Below are positions 30,320 through 42,618 of a stretch of 64,000 bases of DNA, in pieces; position 1 is the first letter of the stretch, and every line of letters starts with the position of its first letter. Below the pieces are notes generated by a model. That model saw nothing but the letters and a program-made list of their open reading frames with translations, was not told the DNA's origin and searched no databases. The stretch is from NCBI GenBank assembly GCA_031841125.1, contig CM063113.1, positions 22,961,312-23,025,311 on the forward strand, given 5' to 3'. This stretch comes from Acanthococcus lagerstroemiae. Lineage: Eukaryota > Arthropoda > Insecta > Hemiptera > Eriococcidae. Both the position numbers and the translations under genes were made by a program.

Positions 30320-30840
30320 GTACATTGAGAGTTCTTGAAACCAAAGAGCGTGTACAATTTTACTTTTGGAGGAGAAATTTTTTTGCTAGTTACAGAAAAC
30401 TACTCTTTTTCATTGGAGATTGGCGATCCGTCTCCTTCCCCCACCCTCCCTCCACGCGTCTTGGTACGTCTCTCACTGAATATGGGCAGAGTTAACATGA
30501 TTTTAGAAGATTTAACTAATTCGCAGCCTTGGAACTGCTGGCGGGGAAACTTATGGTGATTGGATCCATAAAAGAATGTGAAGTGGGTCGACGAACTAAG
30601 CGAAAAATGTTTTACAACTTTTTTTTCTTTGGAATCTATAAAATTGATAAACTTTCCTAACGATATCCCTGGTTGCAGTATAAGGGGAGTGATATCATCA
30701 CAAATCTTCGGAGTCGGCTTTGTTCAACAAATTCGGCCATTTAACCGACAATTTGAACATCAGTCTGCAAAACAAACAAATTGTAGATTTTTGTTTGCTT
30801 GTATATAAAATTTTTGTGCCGAGTCAGCATTTTCGACCAC
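30320..30840. other. Intergenic, no gene seen
   Basis: Unique AT-rich sequence directly after the fourth unit. A diverged fragment of a fifth unit may be present at 30330-30440 (ACTACTCTTTTTCATTGGAG resembles the word before the donor in units 2 and 3). Confidence 0.4.
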
Positions 30841-31990
30841 ACGATTTGATATTTTAAACATGTTTTGTGCCTTCTTTGATCAAGATAGGTATTTTTGATC
30901 TTGATTTGGTGGTTTTGGACCTTTTTGCGGTAGGTAGGTCTTTTTTGGGTATGTATCTCGGCAATTTTTGGTCTTGTTTGTAGAGGCATCAAGGGATTCT
31001 CATCATCGGTGAGAGGTAGAAGAGCAACACTATGTAAACGAAAAAAAGCTTTCAACTTGCACAATTTTGCTGGAAGGACTATAGAGAATTAGCTGAATGT
31101 ACCGGAAGAGCTTACTGCATGAGGGAAGAGGAAGTGCCACCCTCTTTTCTTGCTTGACAGGCCCCCCGATTACTTCTACTTAGTCTAGATTTGGATGGAG
31201 TTGGTGGTATTTTGTTTTATTTAATTTTCTTTTTGGATTCACTGTGTAGTAGTTTTATGTCCTGATTTGGTCTTGATACAATGGTCCTTGGCAGTGCATA
31301 TTTTCTTCTGTTAACTTCGTTGGGGTTTATTTGGTTGTTTTTTTTTGGTCTTTTTCAACGAAGGGGGTGGCAAATTTTTTCGTTCACTCACGAACCATGG
31401 AAGCAGGAAAAAAATCTTTTCATTTGTTACAAATTTGCTGATATGATACGTTGAATGAATCATACCAGGAGAAAGTTTTTCCAAAGTTCTCCCAAATTTT
31501 TCGTTGGATGGCAGGCAGCTGCTCAACTATTCCTTATTTTTTTTTTTTTTTGTATCAAGTGCGTAAAATTTGGTCTTCCTTGGTCGTGGTTTGATTCATA
31601 TTTGATCTTGTTTTGTCGGGTTTGGATTTTAGAGTCAGTATTTAGTTTTCTTCTTTTATATATTGTGGTCTTATTGGATCTTGTTTCAGTTCTTTTTGGC
31701 CCTCTTTTGGCGAGTTCCAATAGTTTTTTTTTAATTCTGTTTATTTTGGTCTTGTTAGATTATGTTTTGGTATTAACTTCTTTAGGTAAATTTGTTGCAT
31801 TCCATCTTTAATGGCCTTAACTTGACGTTTCCAAGTCTGGTCTCATATCTGTTCTGGCTTCGGTCCTGACCTCGTAGTTGTTTCGTTTTGATGTTTTCTG
31901 GACTCTATAGTCTTCATTTGACGACTTCGGTCTCTAAGCTTTTGGTTTTGGTATTCCATGGCCTTATTTTGGTGCGTCTATACATTTTTC
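30840..31990. repeat. TTTTGGTCTTG low-complexity tract
   Basis: TTTGATCTTG, TTTTGGTCTTG, TGGTCTTGTT and related words recur irregularly over about 1.1 kb, with T runs. Open frames here on both strands are low-complexity artefacts. Confidence 0.6.
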
Positions 31991-33290
31991 GGTCTTATTA
32001 TAAACGCTGGTGCGATGCCCGAAAGGGTAGTTTCCGGTGCCGGGGGTGCGGTGTCTCAGGGGCCACTTTGGCATGCGTGCATCACCATACGTCCCACCAC
32101 ACCATATATGTATAATAGTTAATTCTTTTTCGGTTTTCTTTGTAGTGATGCTGATATGGAACCCCTACGACATTTGAATTTGTCCACAAATAATTAAAAT
32201 GAATGAAAATCAATAGACAAAGTATGTGACAATGTTCATAGTTCTATCCTTTTTCTTTTTTTTTTGAAACCTTTGGCAAGATTGGCTCTCTGCTGTGGCA
32301 CTGACTCACGAAACCCAAAAACTATCCGATGTGCTGTGTACTGCTTATTTCCATTCTACCAATATTGTCAAAGAACAGCAGATATAAAAGATTGTTTACA
32401 TAATGTCGAAATTAGTCCAAAGCATCACTTCTGGTCTCATTCCACAAATGTAATGGATGTTCTCCTGGTAAAGGTAGCCCTAGAGAAATCTCCACTATCG
32501 AAGCTGAGCCAAGAAACTTTAACCAAAACCGAGTTCAAGCGCTCGTATTTCCATTTCCCACCCGATCTTGAATTCTCTGTGACAGCTCATCACTTCATGC
32601 TGTAATTCACAACAGTCATCCGTCGAGCCTGGTCATTCAAAAAATTTTTTGTCATGCCACCTCTTGGTTTCTTATATTGTTATAAACGATATTCCCACCC
32701 TCGTCACAACCCTTATCGCTGTAATTTAAAGTGAGAATTTAAAACCAGGGGCGATTTCACAAACAGTTTCAAAAAAAGTGAATCTCGTAAGAACACAGAA
32801 CCGAGAGGAATTCAAACACGTGGCTGATGGCTTTTGCAAAGGCGAACAGACAAAAGGGGGAAAATAGTACATCGGAACGTCGTCGTATCATGCTCGGAAC
32901 GGTATATTCTTAAATATTACATTAAGTCGCAGAAGGAACGACGGTATTTCGAGTTGATAATTGAATCAAATAACGTACCCAGCACCTGAGTCTGTGATGC
33001 CGGCTGGGGGATCTGCGGACGGCGCGACTCTCGCCGATGTTTTTTTTTTTTTTTCTCATAATCGTTCGCCCATAAGTATCTGTGTCTCTTTAAATGTGTG
33101 GAAATTACGATTACCTACATAATTTTTATGGGGTGCTTTACACGTGTAATGTTTGACGTCGGTGGAGGAAGATTTACTGTTAGGGCTGCTGTAATGGCCG
33201 TTGTGTACAGGAATAAAGATGGTCTACGTATATCTGCAATTAGGGTGAGCGATGGAATAAGACGGTGTGCTGAGTGCATTCGACGATTAA
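31990..33290. other. Intergenic, no gene seen
   Basis: Mixed unique sequence. An A/T-rich stretch lies at 32640-32790 and a short CpG-rich patch at 32870-33040 (GGCGCGACTCTCGCCGATG). The open frame at 32264-32605 has no family resemblance. Confidence 0.4.
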
Positions 33291-33299
33291 GTTATTTAG

Positions 33300-36290
33300 G
33301 TTGTGTTCGATGTAGCTAGTTGCAGTCACTAGGCTTGCGCAGCAGAAGGGGCAACTGGAGCGTTTTGCCCCAGACCCCGCGATAGTTGAAGCCTTGCTGA
33401 AAAAGATGTGTTCTTGTCGCTTCTAGAGTTGTATATAATCGGTAGATGGGTCCTTTAAAGAATAGATACATTTCTATCGGATCTTTCGGAAACCTTTGGG
33501 CGGCTTCCGTCATGGTCAAGCTTCGAATCCAAAGATCCCATCTTCCATCTTGTCCTGTCATCTGTGGGTCTTGGGGTGACAAAATACATTCCAATTCCCG
33601 ATTTGATGATTCTTCCACAACCTGTATAGATTAGCGGTGTGTTATTGGAAACTGCGCTAGTTCTACTTTGCACTGGCCGGAAAGTGCAGAGTACTCTCCA
33701 AGCTGATCGGTTTCCATACAACGATTCCCACCTTTCATCAGTCTCATAGTTCTTCAGCATAATATGGCAGCATTCCAACCCATTGCAAGCTCACCTACAA
33801 CAACTGCATAGGTAGGAGTCTGGAACTCTTCCTATGTGCCAATCCGTCCTATGAGGTGCTTTATATCCGGGCTTTTCTTTTTCCCTGATATTGGAAATCG
33901 TATCCTGCCATTTAATTATCCCCATTATGGCCCGACTTTGTCTTCGCTGGAATTTCTTGAGCATTTTGATGTACTTACTTCTTGTAGATAGTCCAAGTTT
34001 CATTTCCATGTAGCAGGATAACGAGAACTACAACCTTATTACAACTATTTTATCTGTAACCTCAGGTCTTTGTTGGCAAATACCCCATCTCTCAGCCTGA
34101 ACGCAACCTTTGAAGCATTGGTGATATGCTGGTGTACTTCCTCGTCTAAATCTGCCTCACTAGTTACGATATTCCTTAAGTAGATAAATTATTAACTGGC
34201 TCAATTTCAGTACCATTTATGCTTCCAGGGAGAGGGGGGTCATGAGATCCGTCGCAGGTCATTTTCAGTAACTTTTGGTTTTAAAATTTGTATTTGACCT
34301 ACATTCCCAATCTGTAGTAGCTTCCTATAAAGGTGTTTACCATTCGCTGCACTTCAGTAAAGTTACTCCGTATTATGGCTCGGTCATCAGCAGACTAAAG
34401 CTCTGTTAAAATGCAGCTTCAAACATTTCTTGCACTTGAGCCTTGATGAATTCCTGCCATATATTCAATATCCATAGGTTCTGAACTCCTCGATCTTCGA
34501 GCTTCCTGTGTACTGTCATCAAGGATGCAGTCATAAATGAGTTGAACAATATGGGGGCAGTCACACATCCTTGCAGCACTCCATTTGAAATACCAAAGCC
34601 ATCAGTCAGTAAGCCACCCGTAATGGCCTGTGCTTCATTTTCAGCATGCAGTACTTTGATGATATGTGGCAATTGCTATAAAAAGGGACAACTTGGTCGG
34701 TAAGAAACAGACAAGGAAAAAGTAAAAAGTAAAATTTTTAGCAAAAAAAAAAAATCGATTTTGAGATTATTATGGATTATTGTACGACATTCGATGCTCT
34801 TTCACATGAAGAAGATCGTATCCTCCAGAAATATCAGCAAGTAGTTCTACACCTTCGACCATCGAACTTGTACGTATCTAGGATTTAAAAAAATTATACA
34901 ACCATCTTCGCCGCATTCTGAATTTTTAAAAAGTTATCCTGCATTGAGTAATTTTTCCCCTTCTAGATACGTACAAGTTTCCATAGTCACAATAGCTCTC
35001 AAACCATCAATTATTTACCTAGGGTTGGGCTGAAAAACGGTATTTTTGTTCTTTAATGAAAAATGCAATTTTCCCAACACTTAACGTTTTCTAACGCCTT
35101 CAATTTTGAGAATAGGCAATACATCGTACCAAGATTTTGCCCATCCAAGCCAGCACTACCTGCCCCCATGGTCAGATTATTTATTCCGTCAATTATTACG
35201 TCTTGTATATCGTCTTGAAAATTATGTTTTTTTGTCATCTTTAAAACGTCGTAGCCCCTTCAATTTGCTCATAGACAACTTTTCGTACTCAACTTTTTTA
35301 GTTTCATCTACTATTATACGTATCTAGCGGGTTCTTGAACGAAGTCCGAACACCCTGTATAATATTCTATGAACCATTTTGATGACAATAAAATCAACAA
35401 AATTTATTTGAAAATTTGGAACGAGTTTTTCTCAAAATCTTGTTTTTTGAAAATTGCGAGGTACCTACCTATTTTTTAATGGATGTAGAAAGAGATGAAT
35501 ATAGCAGATAACAAGCTATAAAAGGTCTCATTTTGTCAGGAATTGAATCTACTATATAAACATGTGTTTAACTCAAAAATGATCTGGCCGACAAAGTTGA
35601 CTCTTTTTATATAAACTGACGCATATATGTATTAACCAGTTTTTCTAGACAACCAAATTTTTGAAAAACTTTCCATAGTGTCCTCTTATTCGCCATATCA
35701 AATGCTTTTTTGAGGTCAACGAATACTGCATGGAGAAGGAATGTTGCTCTTTTATTTCCTTTTGCAATTGCCTCAAGGTGAATGTCATATCTGTGATACC
35801 TTGTTTTGACCGAAAACCAGCTTGTGATCCAGGAAGGAGTGACTCTAACAGAGGTGTTATTCGGTCTGCAATTACCCCTACCAACAGCTTTCCAGCAACA
35901 CAAAAGAGCGAAATTCCTATATGAATGGTGCAGTCAGACTTGTCTTCTTTCCTTTTATGTTTTTCAGGCGCCGTATCCGATGGCGGGCGTTGGCAGTGGC
36001 GGTTCTGATGCGCGACTCTCTTGAGCAGATTAGTCAGAGTAGTTTGTCGTTGCTTATCCCATGTTTTGGAGTATATGATCGATTTCATGCTAGTGGCTTG
36101 ATCCAGGATGTTTCCAGGTGCTGGACTAGGTCATCGGTGAATCATAAGTTACTAAGCCATTTCCCATCGATCTTTATCCTGCCAGCACAACTCTCAAAAT
36201 ATTTCCTCCAAATAGAGGTCACAGAGTTGCCTTCGTCCAAATGTTTTTCTACCTTGCTTGCTCAGTGATGCACACCCACCCCGGAGATCC
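33300..36290 (-). mobile_element. LINE remnant with RGTTDM-type reverse transcriptase, interrupted
   Basis: Minus-strand order: an N-terminal part at 36290-36090 (GNSV then IWRKYFES); the SDTAPEK segment at 36000-35960; RT start with LLPGSQAGFRSKQGITDM near 35810 and VFVDLKKAFDMANKRTLW near 35700; NGVLQGCVTAPILFN near 34580; a degenerate ADD box near 34390; FQRRQSRAIMGIIKWQD near 33930; and a Cys/His tail near 33610. Between about 34690 and 35600 an unrelated AT-rich block separates the RT halves. Frameshifts throughout; inactive. Confidence 0.8.
34690..35600. other. AT-rich insert within the LINE
   Basis: No LINE words occur here. A short inverted pair, ACTTGTACGTATCTAG (34866-34881) and CTAGATACGTACAAGT (34965-34980), brackets about 85 bases. 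It could be a small transposon, but I cannot place its borders. Confidence 0.45.
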
Positions 36291-36639
36291 GATGGAGGGA
36301 GGTTTACCTCCGGAAGTCAATAAAATCTTGAACTGTTTTTGTCGTTTTCCAGAGTTCGTGTGATCACTAAAAATTCCGTCTCAAGAAATGTTTCTCTTTC
36401 GATAATCACTGCTCCTGCTTAAGGAGCTTCTCAACACACCCTGAAAGAGCTTTTTGAAAGCGTATTAACGCTGTTCGTAATCAGGAAGCATTAACCTGAC
36501 CAACCCTTCCACGGTCGATCAACCCAACCAAGATGTTGCTAAGTCTCAAACTATGACTTGATTTTTTTAAATTTTTTTTTTGCATTTCGTTTGGCATATT
36601 CTAACCTCTGGCAATCTGAGTTCCCCATGAGTCTTCATG

Positions 36640-37100
36640 TTTAGTTTCGTATTCACTGTTCAGTCGATCCCGTTTGCGCACTTGCACTATTCAATGTGGT
36701 CGGACTCCCGAAGTTGGGGTCGAAAAACGGACGCGATAGCGAAACATATTCGCAGATTATTCGCCGCTTACCCGGCTACTGTTCGCGAACTAGGCCCTCG
36801 TAAATTATGGAGACTGGAAGGGGAAAAAGAAAAAGGGGAGAATCTGATTTACAAAAACAATAAAAATTCTCGATAAACGTTTCGTAAATACGAGCGTATT
36901 AGGCGATTACGTGTTCATCGGTGACGACAAACGCTTAGCGAACTTGCTCACGATTAAATGGAATAATTTGATAAAGTCGGCGTTTCATTTTCATCAGGGC
37001 TGTAAATCAACGCTCGTCCGAATTATCGAGCTAAAAAAAGCGTGTGATTAACGCCTTACGTTCGCTGTTGAGACAGCGGCGCCGTTCGAGTTAACCCTTT
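36640..37100. other. CpG-rich unique island
   Basis: CG dinucleotides are frequent (AAAACGGACGCGATAGCG, TTCGCCGCTTACCCGG, GGCGCCGTTCGAG) and contrast with the flanks. An open frame spans 36637-36876 on +, but it has no family match that I recognise. May be a regulatory region or an unrecognised exon. Confidence 0.4.
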
Positions 37101-37379
37101 ACTGAGAATGGCTTCAGGGGAGGGCTAATTTGAGAACATGTCTCGGAAAACTTTCAATGAAGAAGGGATGATTGGTCGGCTCGAATATTTTGATTTCGAG
37201 GTAATGCTGAATACTTGAAATTCATGAGCGTGTTCCTCCCCCCTCCCCCCTCGCCAACTTTTAGTTTACCTAAATATTGAACCAGACGAAAACCAGAATT
37301 CTATGTAGGCAGGAGATTTCAATGCCCACATCGCTACTGATGCATTTTATTTTTGAGCCTTGCTCGATTATTACCAGTT

Positions 37380-37870
37380 TATTTATTTTATTTTATTCGT
37401 ACAGTACAGTGACCTCTTCAGTGTGGGGGTCATGTCGTCGAATGCACCCATATCCGGACTTAGGCATCCATCGTCCTTCTCCACCACTCCCTATCCCCTC
37501 CGATTCTGCATCAAGGTATCCCAAATGATTTTACCAATTCATCTCGCCATCTAGTCGGCGGTCTCCCCCCACTTCCACTCTCTGAGTGACCACTCAGCTA
37601 GTTTTCCCCATTTCTCACAGCCCCTAACCATGTGCCCGGCGTACTTCAGCTTTAATTTTTTGATTCTTCATCCGATATCTGTCGCCTTCGTGGTGTTCGC
37701 GATTTTTTCGAGCAGTATTTCGTTTTTAACCGTAATTTTCATGATACTTTGTAACATCTTATAAAACGTTATTCTCATGTTCTCGTTCTAAGCTTTTGTT
37801 AGCGACCATATTTGGGTTCCATAAGTGAGGGTGGGTACCTACCACACATTGCTCCAGGATTTTAACTTTT
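37380..37870 (-). mobile_element. RTE-like LINE 3' fragment
   Basis: The minus strand reads TYGTQIWSL, MLQSIMKITVKNEI, KLKLKYAGHMVR and EWSLREWKWG. This is the C-terminal AGHxxR-type tail of RTE LINEs, 5'-truncated. A tail of TAAAATAAAATAAATAAA-type repeats on the minus strand ends at about 37380. Confidence 0.75.
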
Positions 37871-38480
37871 ATTTTAATGGGTACGTTCCCTGTAAGAAAT
37901 GCCCTGTGAGCCCAGAAGAGTTTGATCAGGAATGAATTTCATTGACGCGAATGTAGGTAGAAAGTCGGTAATTACCTACATTTCGCATATTGACTGTAAT
38001 AACGTGTCTGAGAATGACATTGCGAACTCAAAGACTAGCAAATACATATTTCATATTAATATCTCATCTGAATCAAAATCTTCCATGAGCCTTGATAGTT
38101 TAACATTTAAAAAAGAGTCTATGGAACTGAGCTGTCGCTCAATCACCCAAACTCACATCTTTCTGTCTGTCTTTGAAAAGTTTGAGCTTCGCCCGCTCCC
38201 AGGTGTCTCTGTTTTGAATTTATAGCCAAACAATCATCGAAATCGAATTTTGCGACCTCGACACCGCCAGAGCCGATATCTTGATTTGGTGATCCGAGTC
38301 AGTAACGTGCGAAAGGAGATGCAATAAGAACGTCACTAAAAAACAGAAAAACACAGATTTCAAAATGTGGTATCTAAGGTGAGGAAGAGAAAGGGAGAAA
38401 ACATTTCCAGGGATCGGTAGATAGGGACGTACAGAAAAGGTCCGAGAGATTCGTACCCCTTCGGTTCCCTAAAGTCGGAG

Positions 38481-38863
38481 CAGGGACGTACCGATAGGGG
38501 GCAGGGGGGCAACTTACTCCCCTGTAGGAATTTTTCACTTAGCAGTTGGGAAAATTTACCATTTCAGTCAGGCGAGTTGGGAAAATCCAACAAGTTGAAA
38601 GGTCTTTTTTTGGCTTTGATACTTGGGAATTGAGTTGAGGAGTTAGGAAAACCCGACAACCAGTTAAAAAGTTTTCTTCTTTTGCTTTGATACTTGTGAA
38701 TTCTGAGTTGAGTCAGTTGGAAAAATCCAACCGGTCGAAAAGTTTTTTTTTTAATTTTTTATTTATTTTGTTTTGATACTTAAGAATTCGAAATTCTGAG
38801 TTGAGCCAGTTGGGACGTTCACAATTTTTACTCCCCCTGGAAAAACTCTTCGGTACGTCCCTG
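38481..38863. mobile_element. hAT-like MITE, 383 bases
   Basis: Starts CAGGGACGTACCGATAGGGG and ends TTCGGTACGTCCCTG. Flanked by an exact 8-base duplication AGTCGGAG (38473-38480 and 38864-38871). The interior has three diverged copies of a unit containing GTTGGGAAAATCCAAC and GCTTTGATACTTG. A related copy in the opposite orientation is at 53394-53666. Confidence 0.9.
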
Positions 38864-38879
38864 AGTCGGAGAGACCACA

Positions 38880-39760
38880 AAAATGTCAAAATTCTATGCT
38901 TACTCTCGTAAGGCCTATGTTAAAATATTACGTTATACGGACTCATTTTTGACTTCCAGTTTCGAAAAGTGTAAGACAGATACAAAAATTTACAAGATAC
39001 TATTTTTGCGTGAAATTTTGTGTAGATTAATTTTGCTATGAACGCGTTTGCAGAATGACTTATTTTCGAAAAAAAAAGAAAACTCGGGAGTGTTTGAATT
39101 CTTATTTGTCTCGAGCGGAGGGGGGTATTTTGATCCATGGTCATTTGATTGAAGTTTTCACATTCCCGTGCATTGTTACTGGTTTGCAATTATTCTATGC
39201 TCCAGTTCATTGCTAACTCAAAAAATCCTAGCTCAATTTTTATTTTTCATTTTTTGTTTTCAATTTGCTACTACTGTTAAGGGACTAGATATGCAACATA
39301 ATCATCAATGCTGTCATAGTGATAGTTAATATCATAGTCATGGAAAACCATAATATCTTTAGGACTACCTATACTGAATCTTCCTTCGGTATAATAGTGT
39401 AGAGTAACAAATGTGCGTCAAATTATGTGGAGATTAATTTGGGAAAAGATTCCCTCTAAAAGAAAAAATTAAGGTAGTATGCAACACGGAATTCAAAAAT
39501 TGATAAAATATCCCCCCCCCACCCCGATGCCATATCATATGTCACTGTAGATCTTACAAATGTATCTCACTTCTCCTGCCATTGTTTGAATTAACCACTG
39601 AATTAGTTACAGCATTTTGGTCTGACCCATCCCTGCCCCTCATAATTTCATTCCAGCTCCTCTGCGTTGAGCTCGAATGTCGATCATTGAGATCTTCCTC
39701 CATCATATTCCGTTATCTGGTGCCATGATAAATATATTAACGTTGACGCAATCTTTATTC
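38880..39760. other. Intergenic, no gene seen
   Basis: AT-rich sequence with no recognisable family. A poly-C run occurs near 39513. The minus-strand open frame at 38920-39189 is not supported. Confidence 0.4.
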
Positions 39761-39762
39761 CC

Positions 39763-39975
39763 AGGGATGAAACTATAGGGGGCGGTGGGGGATGACCCCC
39801 ATCCCCGGCTGCAAATTTTGGAACTGTTTATTTGAATTTCTCATTTTTATGAATTTTTTTTTTCTTTCTTTATTTCAGTTAAAAAATATTTCTATTAAGA
39901 AATCGGCAAATTTTTAGCTTTTGAAAAATATTTGTCGGCAAATTTTTCTTCTCCTCTCCGCAAACTGAAAGTCAA
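39763..39975 (+). repeat. AGGGAYGAAACTATAGG repeat, copy 1
   Basis: Shares word order with 40668-40915: GAAACTAT, G-rich hairpin, CAAATTTTGGAACTGTT, TTTGAATTTCTCATTTT, then TTTGTCGGCAAATTTTTCTT. It looks like a short non-autonomous transposon, though I see no clear inverted ends. Confidence 0.65.
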
Positions 39976-40667
39976 ATTTCGTTTTTGAAAATGGAGTACC
40001 CTGGACCCCTTTCAGAGACTAGTCAGTCAAAAGCTGGAAGTTTCAAGAGCTGAGTGTCGAATGTTATCTGAAAGGTTGAAACAAAGCTGAAATATGGAAG
40101 ACATTTCGAAAATCTGAAAGTCAGTAGCCAACGTTGAATTTCGAATTCCAATGACTATTCTGTTTTTTACTAGATTCTCTGTTTGACCTAGAGCGTGAAA
40201 TTTGAGGAAGTGGAACATTTTATTAAAATTTAAAAGTTGAAATCAACAGACTTATTTTCCAATGTCATAAACTGAATCCGATTGCAATATTCTATTGTTT
40301 AATTTACGGACTTTGGTCCTGGTGAATAAAGGAGGGAAATTTAGTCGGAACGAAAGTCAAAAGTCCATGTGTTTTCCCCCATAAGAACGAAAAGGAGTTG
40401 TGGCACGGATTCCCCTAATCCAATCGACCTAAAACTTTGTATTTTTTTTTTTTTTTTGATTTAATTGGAACCAGTTTAGGAGACGAATCAGGAGAAATTC
40501 AGAAAAAATATCACCAAGAGTAAATAACCACCACCTTAATGGGTAAAGAAAGTTGTGTATTCCTCTCAAGTATTCTTAACATCCTTCCAGCTTACCCTCC
40601 CAGACTAAGGTATGTTCATGTGCGCATATGTGAGTGCTTGGGGGATAAGGTTCAAATCTGAATTTGC

Positions 40668-40915
40668 AAGGACGAAACTATGAGGATGGGGCGGGGGTAA
40701 AACACCCCCAGTAATTTGACAGTTGGCAAATTTTAGAACTGTTCATTTGAATTTTTCATTTTCTAAGACCGTTTCTTTTTGTGTTTTTTCAATTAAAACA
40801 TATTTTGTTACAGAACTTGTAAATTTTCAAAATTTTGCCGACGAATTTTCAGTTTTTAATATTTGTCGGCAAATTTTTCTTCTCACACCCCCGCCCCCTC
40901 CAATCTGAGTCAATT
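40668..40915 (+). repeat. AGGGAYGAAACTATAGG repeat, copy 2
   Basis: Same orientation as copy 1, 0.9 kb away. Both keep the G-rich hairpin near the start (GGCGGGGGTAAAACACCCCC here) and the TTGTCGGCAAATTTTTCTTC word near the end. Confidence 0.65.
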
Positions 40916-40929
40916 TTCGTCTCTGTTCA

Positions 40930-41620
40930 TTCCTCCGAATAAATTTTTGTTTCTTGGCATCAGCTCGAGAGAGTCTAGCCCCGACAGTGGGCTCTGTAGC
41001 TCGTACACCACGAATATCCGAATACACCCCCTACAGCTGCCACATCACTCATTACAAGCACAAGTTTCGCCGCTCCTCATTCATTCCTCAGGCACCCCCC
41101 CTTGCGTTCACGACTCACGTTAAGCTTCTTTCCGGGGTTCGACATTATATAACACGAGTTTTACAAACTTCCTGACGACACCTCTGACGTAAAAGATATT
41201 CATCGTAAAGGCTTCCTGATAAATGCCGGAACCGCTTTTGAAAAATGCCCCTCCTCCCCGCGTGCGGGCGTACGTGTAATGTAAAATGCATGCGTGGATA
41301 CGCCGAAAAACCGTACAAGGGCAGGGTCAATGGTTATCGAAGCGGGCAAGAAGCGCGAACAGCTATTACCGTTATGATTTATGAAGGTTGTTGCAAGAAG
41401 CGCCAGGTACAGCGTTTCGAAAAAAAAAGGATGCTTTTAGCGGTTGGCGCCTAAAATGCTTTTCTGGCGCTCGCCTCCCTTTTTAATGGAACTGAGCGCC
41501 CTCGCCTCGGTTCTCGGTACCCTGTTCTTTAAATACCGCATTCTATCAACTATATCTAATATTTTTTCTTTCCCGACGCGGCTCTCTCATCTCTTCCGTA
41601 ACACTTCTTGTAAACGCTAA
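40930..41620. other. CpG-rich unique island
   Basis: The stretch at 40960-41600 is rich in CG (CCGCGTGCGGGCGTACGTG, GGATACGCCGAAAAACCG, GAAGCGGGCAAGAAGCGCG). No conserved frame is recognised; open frames on both strands are short and unlike known families. Confidence 0.4.
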
Positions 41621-41719
41621 TGCTTCCTAAGTAATTTATTTTAACTCTAATAATTATTTCCCATGAACGACGTAATTCGACAGAACTCATGAATCTGTTC
41701 GGATGCTTCTGAAAATCTG

Positions 41720-41960
41720 TCATACCGTAACTTGGGGTTACTTTGAAAGTTTTAAAGGTATATTTTGTTTAATTGTAAATCGCCTAATTGAGCTAGAAAA
41801 AACCTCAAGTGGAAATGAATAGAGCTCAGTGAACACTATAACATGGCGCGAACATGAATTGCCTATCATGTTTCTGTGAGGCGCAATCCACCAATGAAGG
41901 GCCTTTCAAAGCGAAACAGGTTTTGGGGTTACTTTAAAACTTTTTTTTTTTTTTATGTGA
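41720..41960. repeat. Direct repeat TTGGGGTTACTTTRAAA, MITE-like
   Basis: ACCGTAACTTGGGGTTACTTTG at 41725 resembles the ends of the GGGGTAATATC MITEs, and TTTTGGGGTTACTTTAAAAC recurs at 41931. The borders are not defined. Confidence 0.35.
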
Positions 41961-42618
41961 TTTTGATAGATTTCTACTTAAATAACTATCATACCCAATT
42001 TCAGCCAATTCGGTGAAGAAACGCTGGAGATATAGGCCATATAATATTCTAAAAATAAGATAAAATTCGAAAAAATAACACATCAATTCATCTGCCATTT
42101 TATTTGACTGTTTTCAACGAGGTACTTACCTACTTTCTGATGAAGAAAATAAACCTTATAAGCCAGCTCATTTGATTTTCTTTTTTTCAACCAGGTACTA
42201 AACTTTCTGGTAAAAAACAATCTCAGTTTAAAATTTTCGATTTTTACCTCTTCGAAAAAGTAGTTTCTTTGATCCAACGCTATCTGTAAAATTAGTTTCG
42301 TCAAAATTGAATATGTTCGTGTCTGGAATATCCTTCAATGTTTTTTCAGTTTCACTGAAGAACTGAAGTATTTTTCAAGCGAATTAGAAGATACTTAAGC
42401 GCGGTCGTTTGATGCAAGCAGCTAATCTTCTGGCGATTTCAGACTGATGCGGCGATTTAGCAGTCCTGGTACCCAGTCATCACCTGAGAGGACACCGTCT
42501 TGGAAACGATCGCTTTTTTTACCTAAAAACTCGATATATTTATAAAAAAGTTCAAGATACCAAGATTTGTGATTGATACAGACTGAAAACTCGCCAATTG
42601 CCAGTGAATAATGTTCAG

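Larger units (their letters stand above)
28130..30320 (+). repeat. Tandem array of four spliced-looking units of unknown function
   Basis: Each unit has the order GGGAATTTTAAAGAA-like word; donor G/GTAAGTGTCAAGG-like; AATGCTTTATAAT-like word; acceptor TCTGTACAG/GT; CTTCTCAGTTCYGATAGTG; GAAGAGGAAGTACTGAAGAA; an AATAAA-type signal (absent in unit 3); TGAGCTCATTTTGGAT. Predicted introns are 28542-28622, 29151-29226, 29591-29671 and 30079-30165 (76-87 bases). Units 1 and 2 keep one frame after the acceptor (SSDSGMV, then KEEEVLKKK, then a stop), while 3 and 4 are frameshifted. The spacing of donors is 609, 440 and 488; the first interval is longer because of the MITE at 28826-28944. Could be a decaying tandem gene family or a satellite that captured an exon. 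Confidence 0.7.

Noticed and set aside
30741..31064. 107-codon minus-strand frame
   Set aside because: It is generated by the TTTTGGTCTTG low-complexity tract.
32264..32605. 113-codon open frame on +
   Set aside because: No start context, no family resemblance and no supporting splice or repeat structure.
36637..36876. 79-codon + strand frame in a CpG-rich island
   Set aside because: The composition is gene-like, but I recognise no domain and no splice structure, so it is not called as coding.
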